From Datura wrightii (Eukaryota; Streptophyta; Magnoliopsida; Solanales; Solanaceae): 64,000 nucleotides of DNA. The translations under genes were made by a program, and so were the position numbers. Below are positions 34,407-48,452 of this stretch, piece after piece. Numbering within the stretch: position 1 is the first letter of the stretch; every line of letters begins with the position of its first letter. The stretch spans positions 32,551,501 through 32,615,500 of the forward strand of contig JASDFA010000010.1 in NCBI GenBank assembly GCA_035772735.1, in the 5' to 3' direction. The notes beneath the pieces are model-generated. The model was not told the origin of the DNA, made no database searches, and saw only the letters and a list, made by a program, of their open reading frames with translations.

Positions 34407-36972
34407 TGTTATACCCCGTAGAGTTCCCGGCACTTAGATGACCTATTCGCACGTTGGTTAAGCATATTTGAAGGCCATACGTGCTAGGGAAAGGCCCGGG
34501 AAAATATCGAACGAGAAACCCGTCGAACCATCGCGGGAGGAGCCGAGGCAGAGCCCCTCCGCGATGGCAGCGTGTCACGGAGGTGAGGCCTCCGCGATGT
34601 CTCCGTGACACGTTGCCCAAGTTTAGGCCCAAGTATATAAAGCCCCCACTTCGGTTTAAAGTCACTTAACACTTGAAAAATTTCCAGAATACGCAGTAAA
34701 CAGAGGAAAACAAAGGAAAATTAAATATTTTCGTCTGATTACGCTGCCAAACGCTGCCCAAACTCAAATTAATCCTAGATACCAAAGTATTTAGCGGCAG
34801 AGAGCATTTCTACGGATTTAGTTTCGTGAAATACGGCCGACAAATCGGCGAGCCACCGAACTAAGGTAAGTAGAATTGCTCTAAATTAATGTCTATGTGT
34901 TCCTGGCTGAGAAGTGAATACTTCTCCCTTCTGGGCCGCTGAAAAATAGTGAGTTTTCAACCATCTTTCGATAAGCCTAAGTTTAGGCTATAAACTATAT
35001 CGAAAGTAACGTTGCTCTTTACAATAAAGCTGTATTTAGTATTGATTGACGTATTTATGAATGCAGTTGGGAGAAAATAGTTGAAGTACCGGCCGAGCCT
35101 CGTCCGACGGACGAATAGTCGAAGATAAGGTATGTAAAGTTAGTTTCCTCGGCAAGTTAAGTAATATTGAGACAGTATGGTAATTTGCAGACCAGTAGAA
35201 TGTTCAGAAGTCGATTATTGTGTTATTATGAATATTGGTGCAATATGAGAAGTTTTGGATTGTAACGTGTACGAGACCTATCCGTATGATATAGATTCGG
35301 ACGTAAGTGATTAAGATTGCCCAGTATATTCAGTATGTGATGTAATATGCCATGTTAAGATATTGTTGTGTTCAGCTGAAACCCCACGAAGTAGTACAGT
35401 ATCCGTAAAGCATTCCAGACATAGAATAGTAACTAAATAATGTTTAGAAAGCATGTTAGAAATAGGAAATCATGTTAATACAGAAATTCAGTAAACAGCA
35501 TAGCTTTCAGTAGAAACGCCCTCTTGTATAGCCTTTGCTCCAGTACAGTTTGATAGGAGACTATATTCATATTTGTACTTACCTATCTCAGCATGTATCA
35601 GACACTTACAGATTACTATTATTAGCTCAGCATGTGATTTATATGCTACCTTACCCCTGTTAGCCTTAGCTTGTGAGATACACAGACAGCATAAATAGTT
35701 GAGACCGTTGTATTGATTGGGGTTGGATTACCTAGCATCTATGACCGCCCAGGGTTAATAGCTATATCGACTCGTCTGCCAAAGGACGAGGATACGTAGC
35801 TCTACGGAGTGGCATGCCGTCCCGTAAGGGGACGAAGATGGGATGCCAGTTTCCCCATATTGTGCCTTGGTCGGCCCTTATACACCCCCGTCGAGCGGGT
35901 ACGCCCGGGGTGTTGATTTTAGAGTCCTTCGGACTCAGGTACAGTTATAGTCAGGGGCTCAGCGAGCCCAAGTGCATACCCAGGGATCGGCAGGATGCTT
36001 ACAACCACTATAGGAGATGGGATGACCGGGGTAGGGGCATAGATTCTGTGTTGATTGTACCTCCCGGCTTATGGGGGCCAGGTAAGGTTTGTGTGTGCCA
36101 TGTTATGTTATGTATGTTATGCTATGTTACATTAGACATGAGTATATTAGTAGTAGAATGATATGTCTCTAGATATGACACCTACTCCTCCCGGTATGAT
36201 TGAGAACAGGTACGACTTACATCATCAGACAGATAATCTAGTTCTTCCTATTTCAGTTTCGTCAGTTATGTTATTGATTTCAGATATCTCTTTCAGTCAT
36301 TGCTTTACATACTCAGTACCAGCGGTACTGACGCCCGGTGGGGCGCTGCATTACTTGCCTGCAGGTACTCATAGACGAGCAGGCGATTCTACGTGACTCC
36401 CAGTCAGCGGTCGAGTATTCAGCTCCAGTCATCCGGAGGATGAATTCCAGAGGTGTAGCTCAGTTCCTTTTGTTGTATATTATGGGTAGGTCGGGGCCCT
36501 GTCCCGAACAGTTCTATTGCTATTCCTAGAGGCTTGCAGTCTGTATATATTCCCTGTGGTCAGATGAGCCAGTCGTGTGAGGCCGCGTAGTTGTATAGCT
36601 GTTAGTATCCCTTCTTTCTATTATGATGGTCGTGTGGGGCCATAGTTGCCAGTAGTGGTGACCTTGCCAGTCACGTAGTTTCTTTTTGTGCTTTATGATT
36701 GAGTTGCAGATAACTAGACAGCATGGTGGCCTTGTCGGCCCGCATAGGTTTCCCTGAATTGCTATGTTTCTGGTCAGCTGTTAGTACAGGTACAGAAGGC
36801 TATAGGCCAATAGGCCGGGGGCTTTGTTTACAGCCGTTATATAGCCCTTTGTTTCCAGAAATGTGAGTTAGAGCCAGCCAGGCGCCAGATGTGCCCAGGC
36901 TTAACAGTCCAGCAGGTCAGGTCCGAGTAGGGCACCAGGTGCCAGTCATACCCCCCAAGGCGGGGTGTGACA
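34407..36972 (+). repeat. element 2 3' LTR
   Basis: TGTTATACCCCG to GGGGTGTGACA, 2566 bp. Differences from the 5' LTR are scattered, with a small cluster near 35763-35800. CAGTACCAGCGGTACTG is near 36314. Confidence 0.96.
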
Positions 36973-36977
36973 GAGAG
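36973..36977. repeat. target-site duplication GAGAG (right) of element 2
   Basis: Matches 26588-26592. Confidence 0.97.
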
Positions 36978-39257
36978 ACCCCAAGTCGACCCATGACAAT
37001 AACATACATCTAACTCAATATCAATAAAGAGGAATACTCAACATAATGACATAGTGGAAGCATAAACATGACATAACATAGAAAACAGAATGTACGTCAT
37101 ACATAACAGTTGTATATTACACATAGTTTGGAAGCCTCTAAAATATCTATTGGGTTGATGGGACAACACCCCCAACTAACACGACAAGTCTAGAAAACTA
37201 AGCATGAAAAGATAACTGATATCAAACCAGTCGTTGAAGAATGACGACTCACCAAAGAGCTGGATGCTTATCTTCGAGATGGGCCAATGATGGAGCTAAG
37301 GATGAAAATCAAAGGTTGTATCATGAAACAATACAACATAGAGTATGCGGTCAATACGTGGAATGTATTGAGTAGCAAGGTAAGTCAAAAGGACATTTTA
37401 AAAAATTACATAAAAGCTCATAAGAGATCATGAGAGTAGGACAACATGCTCATAACATAAATATCATAAGATAACATAAGGCTCAAGGTTTTTAAATCAT
37501 TCATAATCCATTAATTTCCATAGTCATAAGAGAAACTTTATAAATCATCACTTGAGCCAAAATAACATAAACATAATAATGCATAAAACATGCGGAACAA
37601 TGGAACGACTCGTCATAACAGACACCATTATGGTAGAGCCTTACATGATGCCCCAACTATCTTACTCAAGTGGGCAGAGTCGTCCCTGGCTTGCCAGGCA
37701 AGGGATGTGCATTATGTGGTATCACGAAAGAGGGGATCATTAACATTGTAATGTATCAATATAAACCTACGGTGGCACCAAGTTATGAGACATCGGTGTA
37801 GTCCGTTGAACGCCGGGCTACTCGGTGCTAGACACTGCTCCCAAAAACATGCACATTAGGCTCATGTATAAAGATATAACATCATTCATTGAGATTCATG
37901 GAAAAATAAACATTAACATTATTGATCCCCATTTAAATACATGATTATCCATGAATCAAGGGCCCTTTAATTGGCCAAACTCATAAATCGATCAATCATG
38001 AAATCTATATCATAAATCATAAAACATTCTTGAACGTGTGGGCATTTTCCAATACTTTAACATGCTTGAAAATAGTTAATTCACTTGAAAACATCATTAT
38101 AAACATGGGTAACCTAAAACCATGCTTTTCATCATTAATGATTCATCATACATGAACGTTCATCCTAAACCTTAACTTTCATGAATTTTTCATAAATGGG
38201 CATTTTAATTTTAAAATCTTGAAACATGATTTTTAATTGAAAACAATGTAAAACTTGCCCATAATTCATAATTCAATAATAATAACTCATATAGATCATG
38301 CCCATGTAGAGAATTCAATATTTCATGCATCGGGTTAAAACCCTATAGAATCAATATAGGAAATTCATGATTTAGAGAGGGATTGGTCATGGGTGTGAAG
38401 GGATTCACCCACTCGCAACCCTACATACCTGGGAATGGTCAAATTTCACCACTCCTTGAATGCCCAATGGAAAATTGAAGAAAAACATTAAGAAGAACAA
38501 GCTTGATCACCTCTCTAATTTTGTAACTTTGCATGCATGGATATGAATGAGCATGGGGTAGGTTTTACTCTAAATAAACACTGCATTTTGAGCCTTAAAC
38601 GACGTAGATTAGGACACTAGTACTTAGAAATGATAAAAATGCCCTTAATGAAATTTCTGAAATTTATGCACTGGTGGTGAGAACGGCCATCCTAACAGGT
38701 CGTTCTAGGATGCCACGACTCATGGTATCCATCCGTCGTGTCCACTACACAACTTCACCTTCTCAGATTCGATCCCACGACTCGATAGGACGAGCCATTG
38801 TTTCAGATAATGATTCATTAAGTCGTCCATTGTTTCCCCCTGACGACAAACACCAAGCCTTCCCACGAACCACACCACGACTCGTTCCTCCATCCAATGA
38901 GTCATGGTTTCCTTCCATTATATCGACTGGAGGTTTTTAATACTCCTTCCGACGACTGCTGACCAAGACTCGTTGCTCCTCAAAACGGGTCGTCCCACGA
39001 CCCATTACTCCCTCTTAGGCTGAGGAACAGTCCCACCACTACTTCAATCAACTACCCGTGGTAATAAACAATGGGTCATTACTTGACCTGTTACTTCCAA
39101 CTACCACCTGGCCAAACCTCACCAGTGATGCTTCCCACGGGTCGTTAGTTGAACCAATGATCCATTGGGTGACCCATTCTGTGGAATTTTTCCCAGGTTC
39201 TACTAACTTCCATTATTAAATCTCAGGTATAATCTTAGGCACTTCCAGGGTATTACA
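36978..39257 (-). repeat. family X LTR, right part (resumes after element 2)
   Basis: Continues the LTR begun at 26539 and ends GGGTATTACA at 39257; joined length is about 2.33 kb. In minus orientation it is the 5' LTR of the gag remnant at 25547-26538. The hairpin GTATCATGAAACAATAC is near 37319. The degenerate CACGACTCATGG array spans 38690-39180. Confidence 0.85.
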
Positions 39258-39433
39258 TTTTTTTAGATGTATGAACTTTTATCAAATTATCTTTCTTAAA
39301 TGATTTTATTTTCTTAAGCTTCAATACATGACTACTCAGATTACTAGTGTTATGATAGACCATGGGTTGGCTTGGGGTTACTTGTGACTCCAAGAACCGT
39401 GTCTCATCCAGTGTATAGACTCGGGTTGTGACA
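39258..39433 (+). repeat. family X LTR end fragment (plus orientation)
   Basis: About the last 130 bases resemble the plus-oriented LTR end at 22494-22903 (CATGGGTTGGCTTGGGG ... GGGTTGTGACA). It faces the next LTR head to head. Confidence 0.55.
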
Positions 39434-40891
39434 CTAGGACACACTAAACCTTCACTCTAATACCAAGTTTTTCATGACACGAACATAGGCCTGGATCTAG
39501 ACTCAGAACCTAGAACCATAAATGGCTCCAAGTTGACACATGACATGAACATGAAAACTAAAGCTCGATATACATAAAGAAGAAAACCAAATTATCATAT
39601 AGCGGAAGTAGGACTAATAAAAACATCTATCCTACGGAATATGAAAATGCTAAATCTGAAGATGAATGTACAACTCTATGTCTGAAAAGCCTCTAACATA
39701 CTGACGAGCTGATGGGACAACAACCCCAACTAGCTCCTGGAAGCCTAAGATAAAAATAATAATAACTCAACTAACTGAAGGTCCTCGAAAGATGAGGGCT
39801 CACCAACAATGTTGTCTGAGTCAAACTGTGGAATGTGGCTAGTGGTAAGACTGAGTCTGAACGTCTAATCTTTTATCATGAAATGATACAACATAGAATA
39901 TGCGGCCATTACATGAAATGTATTGTGTATTAAAGGTAAGTAAAACAGGCTAAGTAAGTATAACTGAAATCATGCATATCTTAAATCATAACATCAGAAG
40001 ATTTTGAGAGTAAAGGTAGTATGCTGGCATTTGAAAACATGAAAAGACATAACTGAAATAAGCATGTATGGCTTGCCATATCTAAAATCATAGATTAAAG
40101 CTCATAAACTGATCCTTGGATCAATTCTACTAAAAACATGATAAAATATCTTATAATATATGCATTACTGAAATCTAGAGGAACAATTGGAAACTCATCT
40201 TAACCAACAACCACCATGTATGAGCGCATGATGATCCCACGTCTTGCCTATGTGGACGAGGGCCAACCTAAGCTTTGCCGGGATGAAGGATTAAGTAAGG
40301 TGTGATATCATAGTGTGCCATTGGGCCGGGGAAATGCTCTCTTGAGAGGCCCCAAAGAATACCTACGTTGGTGCATAGTTTATAAGACTAGGGAACCTCA
40401 GAATCCCTAGCCTACTCGGTGCTAGACACTACTCCCAAAACATATATAATGCACATATAATCATATATCAAAACAAAACTTAAATGTTAACGTATGGGGA
40501 GTCTTGACCCATGAATTAAACATAGAGAATTTCATAAACTGGGTTAAAACCCCATTGAATCATACACTTGGATTCATGATCTTGAGAAGGGATTTGGTCA
40601 TGAGAGTGAAGGGAAACTCTTAATCATGACCCCACATACTTGTGTAAGATGATTCTACACCCTTCCTCTAAAGCCCAAAAGATTTCGAAAGAACTAGGGG
40701 AATTCTTAGACTTGATCTTTAGAGGAACTTTCTAAACTTGCATGCATGGGAGAGAATAATTTAGAATAGACTAAACCTTCTTAAAACCTTCCTAAAAGAG
40801 ATTAAAATGACATAGTTTAGGGCTTAGAAGCTTAGTAATTATGAAAATGCCCTCACTAAATTCGTCGGAAAAATGACTCTGCTAGTCTGCA
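39434..40891 (-). repeat. family X PBS remnant and LTR fragment
   Basis: 36 bases with a degenerate PBS complement (CTCTAATACCA) precede an LTR that starts near 39470 (TTCATGACACGAAC; the expected TG is TT). The hairpin TATCATGAAATGATA is at about 39883. The fragment is cut at 40891 by the next LTR. Confidence 0.65.
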
Positions 40892-43534
40892 TGTCACGAC
40901 CCGAACATAGGCCCGGATAAAAACATGGGACAAGGAGCCCCGAGAAACTCCAAGTCGACCCATGCATAAACATACATCTAACTCAATCACATAAAAAGCG
41001 GAATACTCAACATAATAACATAGAGGAAGCATAATCGTGACATAACATAGGAAATGAAATGCACTTTATACATGACAGTTGAATACTACATATAGTCTGA
41101 AAGCCTCTAACATATTCGATGGGTTGATGGGACAACACTCCAACTATCCCGACAAGTTTGGAAAACTTAACATAAAGGATAACTAATATCAATTGGTCCT
41201 CGGGAGATCAAGACTCACCACTGAACTGGATGCTAACTCTAGGAAACGAGCTAATGACGATGATGGGTCAGAAGGTCGGAGCCTGTATCATAAAATGATA
41301 CAACATAAAGTATGCGGTCAGTACATGAAATGTATCGAGTATGCAAGGTATGTATAACAGACATTTAAAATACATAAAATTTCACAAGAGTAGGAAAACA
41401 TGCTCATAACATAAATATCATAATGTAACATAAGGCTCAAGGTTTTCAAACCATTCGTAAATCAGTCATAATCATAATAATCAGAGAAAAGCATCATTAA
41501 ACGTAACTTGAGACAAAATAATATCAATGTAACCATGCATAAATCATGAGGAAAAATAGGAGAAGTCATCATAACCAATACCATCATGGTATGGCCTTAC
41601 ATGATGCCCTAACTCTCTCACTCAAGTGGGCAGAGTCGCCCCTGGCTTGCCATGCGAGGGACGTGCATTATGTGATATTACGAAAATGGGGATCCATTAA
41701 CATTGTAATGTGTCAATATGAACCTATGGTGGCACGTAGTTATGAGATACCGGCATAGTCCTTTGAACGACGGACTACTCGGTGCTAGACACTGCTCCCA
41801 AAAACATGTACATTAGGCTCGTATGTAAATCATAAACATCATTCATGAGATTCATGTCCAAATAACATTAACATCGTTGATCCGAATTTAAATACATGTT
41901 TAGCAATGAATTAAGGGCCCATGAATCGGCCAACCTCATAAATCGATCAATCATGAAGTCCATATCATAAATCATGAATCATACTTGAATATGTGGGCAT
42001 TGTCCAATACTTTAACGTGCTTGAAAATACTCAATTCACTTGAAAACATGATTATAAACATGGGTAACTTGAAAATATGCTTTTCATCAATAATATCTCA
42101 TCATGCATAAACATTCATCATAAATCATAATTTAGGGCTTAAGAAGATCAAGATCATAGTGGAACCATAAATTGACTTTTCATGAAGATTACATAATTGG
42201 GCATAATTTAATTAGAAGTTGAAACTATAAATTAATAGTAATTTTTTTTTATAAAATCTTCCTATAGATCATAAAATATTATTTGATCCATAAAGGGATT
42301 TGACCAATAGATAGATCATAGAGAATGTCATAAGAATTGGAATAAACCTCATAGGATCATGAAACTTGAATCTAGGATTAGAATTCATGGAATTGAGAGG
42401 TATTTTGAGCATGAGATCCTTTGACTTGTCTTGAAGATCCCAGAGGAATTGAGAAGTTTGAGGTGATGAACCCTATCTCCTTCTTGAGAGAAAATCTAAT
42501 CTAAGTATGTTTGAAGAGACTAAGGATTTAGGCTATGTTATACCCTTTAATCTGACCTAAAGAAAGACCAAAACGATGTCATTTAGAAATTAGAAGAATA
42601 GGAGTTTACCAAAATGCCCCAAAACTATCGAAATAAAACCTGTAATTGGCAGTGATTACGACCAACAGTACGGGTTGTAGGTTGACTATACGACTCGTAC
42701 TGAGAGTCGTACAATGCCTATTGTAGCTTCACTAAATCGCTCATAATATTTTACTCCGAACTCCGATTGGAGCAAGGTCGGATGCATTGGAAAGAAGATT
42801 CAAAGGGATTTAATTTGATATGCTGAATCATCTAAAAACATTTTGTAACATGGGAGATATGATAGGTTGAATTTGTTTTGTCCCTTATATGAACCAATAC
42901 AAAAAACCCAATCGGTAAGACGGCTCTCAACTCAACTTCATGCTAGAGGTTCCTTATGACCTTAATTTTCATCCAATGCATTTCTTACTCTTTGGAATTA
43001 ATCTTAACACCTTGTTTCCATAAATTCATTGGGTGTGGGTCTATTCACATACCTACGAGGGTTCCCAACATAGCCCGAATGTCTGAGGTATTATAATATA
43101 TTAACTCATGACTGAACCACTAATTAACACCATCATATCACGACTCGTACCATGAGTCATACCACCAACCTATGGTTTCCTCAAGTGACTAATGAGTCCA
43201 ATTTTCCCTAACTCTCTCAATATTTCCATGACTCATACCACGACCCCTAACTCCATCCTGCAAGTCGTACTATTACCCGTACAATCATTCACATGATAAC
43301 CCCAAAGACTTGCTACGACTTCTGGCCATGAATTGTACCTACATACTACGGCTCATAGTGGGGACTCATGGTTGGGAAACAACTTATCTGATCTGGACTA
43401 TGGGTCTTCCTACGATCCGTACTACCAACCTACAACTCCTAGGTTGAGTCATACTAAAGTAAATTTTTCTAACTTTTCCTGCTGATCACACTTCAAATCT
43501 CAAGTCTAGTGTTAGGAACTTTTAGGGTATTACA
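40892..43534 (-). repeat. family X LTR, longest copy (2643 bp)
   Basis: TGTCACGACCCG to GGGTATTACA. It is followed by polypurine complement and pol fragment, so it is the 3' LTR of that minus-strand element, and is what block A should have left of position 1. The motif array at 42655-43450 has the best versions: TACGACTCGTA at 42689-42699 and CACGACTCGTA at 43139-43149. Confidence 0.85.
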
Positions 43535-44132
43535 ATTTCTCCCCCTTGGGAATATATATCCTGGAATGTTGGGTTATTCATACTAAAGAACTGGGAAAAG
43601 AACTGTCGTCCCGAATACTGAACATCTGAAGTTGAAAACTGACGGAATGATTGACTCCGGGTTGATACATGTGATTGAACTAAATTAATGAAATATACAT
43701 ATATGCTAATACATGAATGGAACTATTATGCATGATTGACATAAAACTGAATAGAGTTCTAAGGATGAAATTTGTACCTCCAGCTAGAACTGAGCTGGTA
43801 GGAAAATATATTGGTATTTAGCCATCATATCTGTTTTGTCTTCGCACATAGCTCTCTCAACAAGCTGATTCACCCACAAAACTTTCACCGAGGCCACATC
43901 CTTGTTCCTCAGCGTACGAACCTGATGATCAAGTATCTAAATTAGTACCTCCTCATAGGTAAGGTTGTCCTTCACCCTAATTTCCTCTACCGAAACCGCT
44001 AAAGATGATCTTCGATGCATTTCTTCAACAAGGACATATGAAACACTGGATGCACCGAAGCTAACTCTGCTGGTAGCTCCAAATCATCGATCACCTTGCA
44101 AACACATCTCACAACCCTTTATGGACCAACAT
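43535..44132 (-). pseudogene. chromovirus integrase C-terminus and chromodomain fragment, copy B
   Basis: Counterpart of 1-596, cut at the same base by the same LTR. The chromodomain tail near 43800-43900 is still readable (VASVKVLW-like). The CATTC signature has been altered (ATATATCCTGGAATG). Confidence 0.8.
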
Positions 44133-46403
44133 TGTCACGACCCAAACAGATTCTCGGATCGCGACATGAGACAAGGATCCCCGAGGGACCCTAGGTCGAC
44201 CCATAGCATAATTATAATCTAACTCAATTAAAAACTGAATAACCATCAATACATTCCTAGCAGATTTCAAACTTGAATATAACATTAGAATATAAATCTG
44301 AAGCTGAAAACTGAAATATATAAAGAAAAGATAGATAGTTTGGTCCTCACAAGATGAGGACTCACTAATAAGCAAACGCTAACTCTGTTAAGCTGTCTAA
44401 AAGCAAGGCTGAACCTGAGAGTCGGGTCCTGTATCATGAAATGATACAACATAGGAACTATGCGGTCAGTACGAGGAATGTGCCGAGTATGAAAGGAAAG
44501 TAAAACCGCTAAAGTAAGTAAAAATCCCTTTAAACACAATACGATAATTAAACATAAACATCAGTAAACTGAGAGTAGGGCTTCCATGCATTCTTTCTGA
44601 ATTCATGATCTTTTCATAAAATGATAATACATAGCTTTATAACATCAAAGTGATTCTAATGACTCAAATCTGAAATATGACATTTATAGAAAAGCTGAAC
44701 ATTGAGTCAAACCTTTCTTTTAGAACCTGCATGTGTATATGATAACCATGAGTAATGAATATGCGTAACTGAATCATATAGAACAACTGGAGACTCGTCA
44801 CTTAACCAACATATCATGATAGAGCGCACTTGGTCCCGACTATTACACTCAAGTGGGCAGAGTCGTCCAAGCCTTACTAGGGCTAAGGATGCTACCATGA
44901 TATCGATATTAATCTAAAGACCCATTTGGGAAAGGGAAAAACCACAAGGGAGGTCCCAAGTCATATAATAGTATCAACCTACGTTGGCACGTAGTTCAGG
45001 GGCATAGGGTGATCGACCCTTAGCCCACTCGATGCTAGACTCTTCTTCCAAAAACATGCAATGCTCTACATCATATATAACGAATCTCAACATCGTCCAT
45101 GGATGAAGCTCAATAATCAAATAATCCCAAATACGAAATCATGCATATGAGAAACTTTAGTTCAAAACATACCACAAGTTGAAAACATACTTGGGAGCCT
45201 TTACTCTAAAACCATGTTGTAAGCTTTGCATAGGAAGATTTAACTCAAAACATACCACAAACTAGAATAATAAATTTGGGAGTCTTCACTCCAAAACAAT
45301 GTGGTAAGCTTAGTTCGCGAACATCATCATCTAAACTTAACATGTGGGCATTGCCCAAAGCTTTATCATACTTAGAAATACTCAATTCTAATCGAAAACA
45401 TAATTATAAACATGGGTATCTTCAATTCATGTTTTTCATCATATTATCTCATCATTATCACGTATGCTTCACAAGTCTCACTTTTCATGATCATATTATC
45501 AATGAGCTTCAACAATCATAAGGCTACAAACATAATTTAATTGAAATCATTAGAAACTTATCCCATGCTTTAAAATTCGATAATTAAATAATAATAAATT
45601 CATACCCATGTAAAGAAATTGATGGTTCATGCATTTGGGTAAAAAACCCATAACTTGATCAGAGGAAATTCTCATATTTAGATATAAATTGGGCATGAGT
45701 GTAGAAGTAAACACCCACTCATATCCCTACATACCTGGAAGGGATTGATTCTACCACATCTATGATTTCCAAAGAAGGACTAGAATGAAAACTTTAAAGC
45801 TTTCTCTAGATCACCTCCTCAACCTCTCAAGTTTGCATGCATGGAAGGAAATAACATAGAATATGTTTTCCCCTCCTTAAACCCACTAAAAAGAGTCTTA
45901 AACGATGTATTATAGACTTTAGGAACTTAGGAATTATGAAAAGGCCTTTACTAAATTCGCAGGAAATTACTGCCAGGTGGTCTTAACGAATGACCTTACA
46001 ACTCGTGGTCCAGGGCAATGACTCGTTCCCTTGCTCGTCAGGTGCATTGCCTGGCCTTGTCTTTTGGGCTCATAACGATTAACATCATGACTTGTTAGAG
46101 GTTACCACGACTTGTGGTCACCAGTCATGAAGTACACTGTTCTTCTTCCTTCTCTTTCCTTCTCCCCACCCCACGACTAACCTAACGACTTGTGGGGTCT
46201 GACCACGAGTCATTGCCATGCCTGTCAGGATCCTTTTTGTTCGATCTTTGCAAACTCCTCCCTGGCCTCCCCACGAGTTACATGACGACTCATTGTTTTT
46301 CCTCACAAGTCCTCTCATGACTCGTCCTGAGTCTGCAACATCAACTTTACATTTTCCCCATTTCAACTCCCAGGTCCAATCTTTAGGGTTCTAGGGTATA
46401 ATA
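44133..46403 (-). repeat. family X LTR, block B copy (2271 bp)
   Basis: TGTCACGACCCAAAC to GGGTATAATA (terminal CA mutated to TA). Same length as the block A copy 597-2867. Hairpin GTATCATGAAATGATAC near 44432; motif array 45980-46330. Confidence 0.87.
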
Positions 46404-46818
46404 ATATCTCCCCCTTGGGAACATTCATCCTCGAATGTTGAAAACAAGCAGAAGACAAAAACATGAAATTAATATATTCAAATACTAATCATTTAAATCA
46501 GAATTGATGACATGATTACCTCTGATTCAAAATATACAGCTGAGCTGAATTCAAAAATTACATACACACCCATATACATAGAAGCACTTGCATGTATGAA
46601 CTGAACATGAAACTGAATGGAGTCTTAGAGAAAATCTGATAACCAAAGTCGAAACTAAGTCGGTAGAGAATAAGTGTGGGTATTTATCCATAATATCTAC
46701 TTCGGCTTCCCACGTAGCTCCTTCAACATGTTGATTTCTACATAATACTCTAATTGAAGTTACTTCTTTTTTCCTCAGCCTCCGAACCTGACAATCAACA
46801 ATTTCAACTGAAACTTCC
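46404..46818 (-). pseudogene. family X chromodomain fragment, copy B
   Basis: Reading leftward from 46818: EVSVEIVDCQVRRLRKKEV, then LCRNQHVEGATWEAEVDI and KYPHLF, the chromodomain-like tail of a Tekay/Del-type pol. It then runs through untranslated sequence to the polypurine complement CTCCCCCTTGGGA and the CATTCATCCTCGAATG signature beside the LTR. Truncated at 46818 by Athila B (candidate TSD CTTCC, 46814-46818). Confidence 0.82.
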
Positions 46819-48328
46819 TGATCTTGGGCAGAATTATATGCCCAAGTGATACTCAAATGCTTCATTTCGTCTTTGTTATCTATCGTTATTTGTGCATTCT
46901 CATGTGATTTGTAGTTAAAATGTGAATTTATACAAACCAACATGATTAGTGTTGTTTTGCAGGTAAAATGGAATTTTGGGAAGCTAAGATACATGTTGGT
47001 AAAAATCAGGAAAGGACTTGGTAGCAAGGAGTGGAAAAGGTCAAGGAAGACCAGCAAAAATAAGGGCTCCGCGATGGAGCCATGTCACGCTGCCATCGCG
47101 GAGGCATTCTGCCTCAGGTGATTTAATTTTTGCCATTTCTAGTGAAGCCTCGCGTTACCTGCGTGACACGGAGGCAATGCCACGCGATGCAAGCCGTGGC
47201 ATGTTGAGTACAATTACCTGGGACATCAACTTCCAGTGTAGGTGCGCGATAGCACCGTGGCACATTGGCCAGGCTCCACGATGCAGGCCGTGGCACGCCA
47301 AGGTGAAAATTCTGAGGAGCCTAATTCTAGAGAGGGTTTGCGATACCCCAGTGGCACGGAGGGAGTGCTCCGCGATACACTCCATGCCACGTTGCTTTGT
47401 ATTCCTGGAAAAGTTCTCAATAGTATTAATAGCACACTTAGGTTTTATTTTAATTGATGCTGACTTGGTTTAGCAAGAACGTGGGTTACAGGCAGTTGAG
47501 GGGACGAAAATTCTAGGGTTTTTCTCTATCTCTTTCTCTTTTATCTCAATTGTTTGTATGATTTATACTCATTTGATGATGTTTAATCCACAAATGAGTG
47601 GCTAAATTCACTTCTTGATGAGGTTAAGAACAATTGTAGTGGAATGAAATTGTTGATCATTTTAGTTTTCATCTTTTCTTCAATGGTTGTTCTATCAGTT
47701 CTTGTTCTTACTGCATTAATGTTTGGCCAATGTTAATGTATATCTAAAAAATCCAATTTTGATTTTGAAAAGGAAAGAAATTGGAAAGTTGTGAATTGGG
47801 AGGATATGATCTCTTCTTAGTTTGGGAAAATTGAGAATTGATTTACATTCAGAATAGAAATATATCTGAAAGTCTTATTAGTTAATTAAGGAATTGGTGT
47901 TGTATGGCTAGAACATGAAATTCTTTTATCACTGAAATGTAGATTGAAAGTTCATGATTCTTAAGTTGGATAGGAGACGAAAGTTCCAATCCATAGGCAA
48001 TAATTCTTCACTAGCAACCGAAGGAAAGATTAACTGAATTGTATCGATAAATTAATTCCATGCATGTTCATTTTAACCTCAGCATACTCATTACTATAGT
48101 TCAGACTCACTTTATAATTTTGCTTTAGATTCTTATTAATTAGTAACTCAAACTCTCAAATTCTTATTCATTTGGTTGTTTGCATTCTTAAAGATATAGT
48201 TTATTAGCACTTCAGTCAATTAGTACCATAGCTCAGTCCCTGTGGGATCGATACTTGGCTTTACTTAAGGCACTTTACTACTTGTTCGACCATGTGCACT
48301 TGCGTGTAGTCACCATAGAAGCCGAACA
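46819..48328 (+). repeat. Athila B 5' LTR
   Basis: TGATCTTGGGC to CCGAACA, about 1510 bp, intact TG...CA. The U3 motif array lies at 47071-47397, and the TATA-like TATTAATAG and AGCACACTTAGG follow it as in copy A. Confidence 0.88.
47071..47397 (+). promoter_or_regulatory. U3 array of GCGAT/CGTGNCACG units (Athila B)
   Basis: Counterpart of 3526-3845 with the same number of units; several are altered, for example CATGTCACG and CATGCCACG, changes that fit CpG deamination. Confidence 0.6.
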
Positions 48329-48334
48329 AGTTTT

Positions 48335-48352
48335 TGGCTTCGTTGCCGGGGA
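48335..48352 (+). other. decayed primer-binding site (Athila B)
   Basis: TGGCTTCGTTGCCGGGGA, where copy A has TGGCGCCG; the GC pair at bases 5-6 has become TT. Confidence 0.85.
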
Positions 48353-48452
48353 CTGGCAATTGGTAAAAAAAATTTCATAGTGTTCCTTTACAATTTCTAT
48401 ATAAGTGCTGACAACTTTATCTCATCCTGTCTTTTGCAGATATTGAATTCTA

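Larger units (their letters stand above)
26593..36972 (+). mobile_element. element 2: near-complete Tekay/Del-like chromovirus
   Basis: 10380 bp with LTRs of 2567 and 2566 bp, perfect TSDs, tRNA-iMet-type PBS, gag, PR, RT, RNase H, integrase, chromodomain and PPT in canonical order. The two LTRs differ at about 63 positions by hand count. Coding lesions: TGA 30151-30153, TAG 30190-30192, a frameshift near 32800, TAA 33053-33055, and an Asp-to-Glu change in the RT catalytic pair. Confidence 0.96.
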
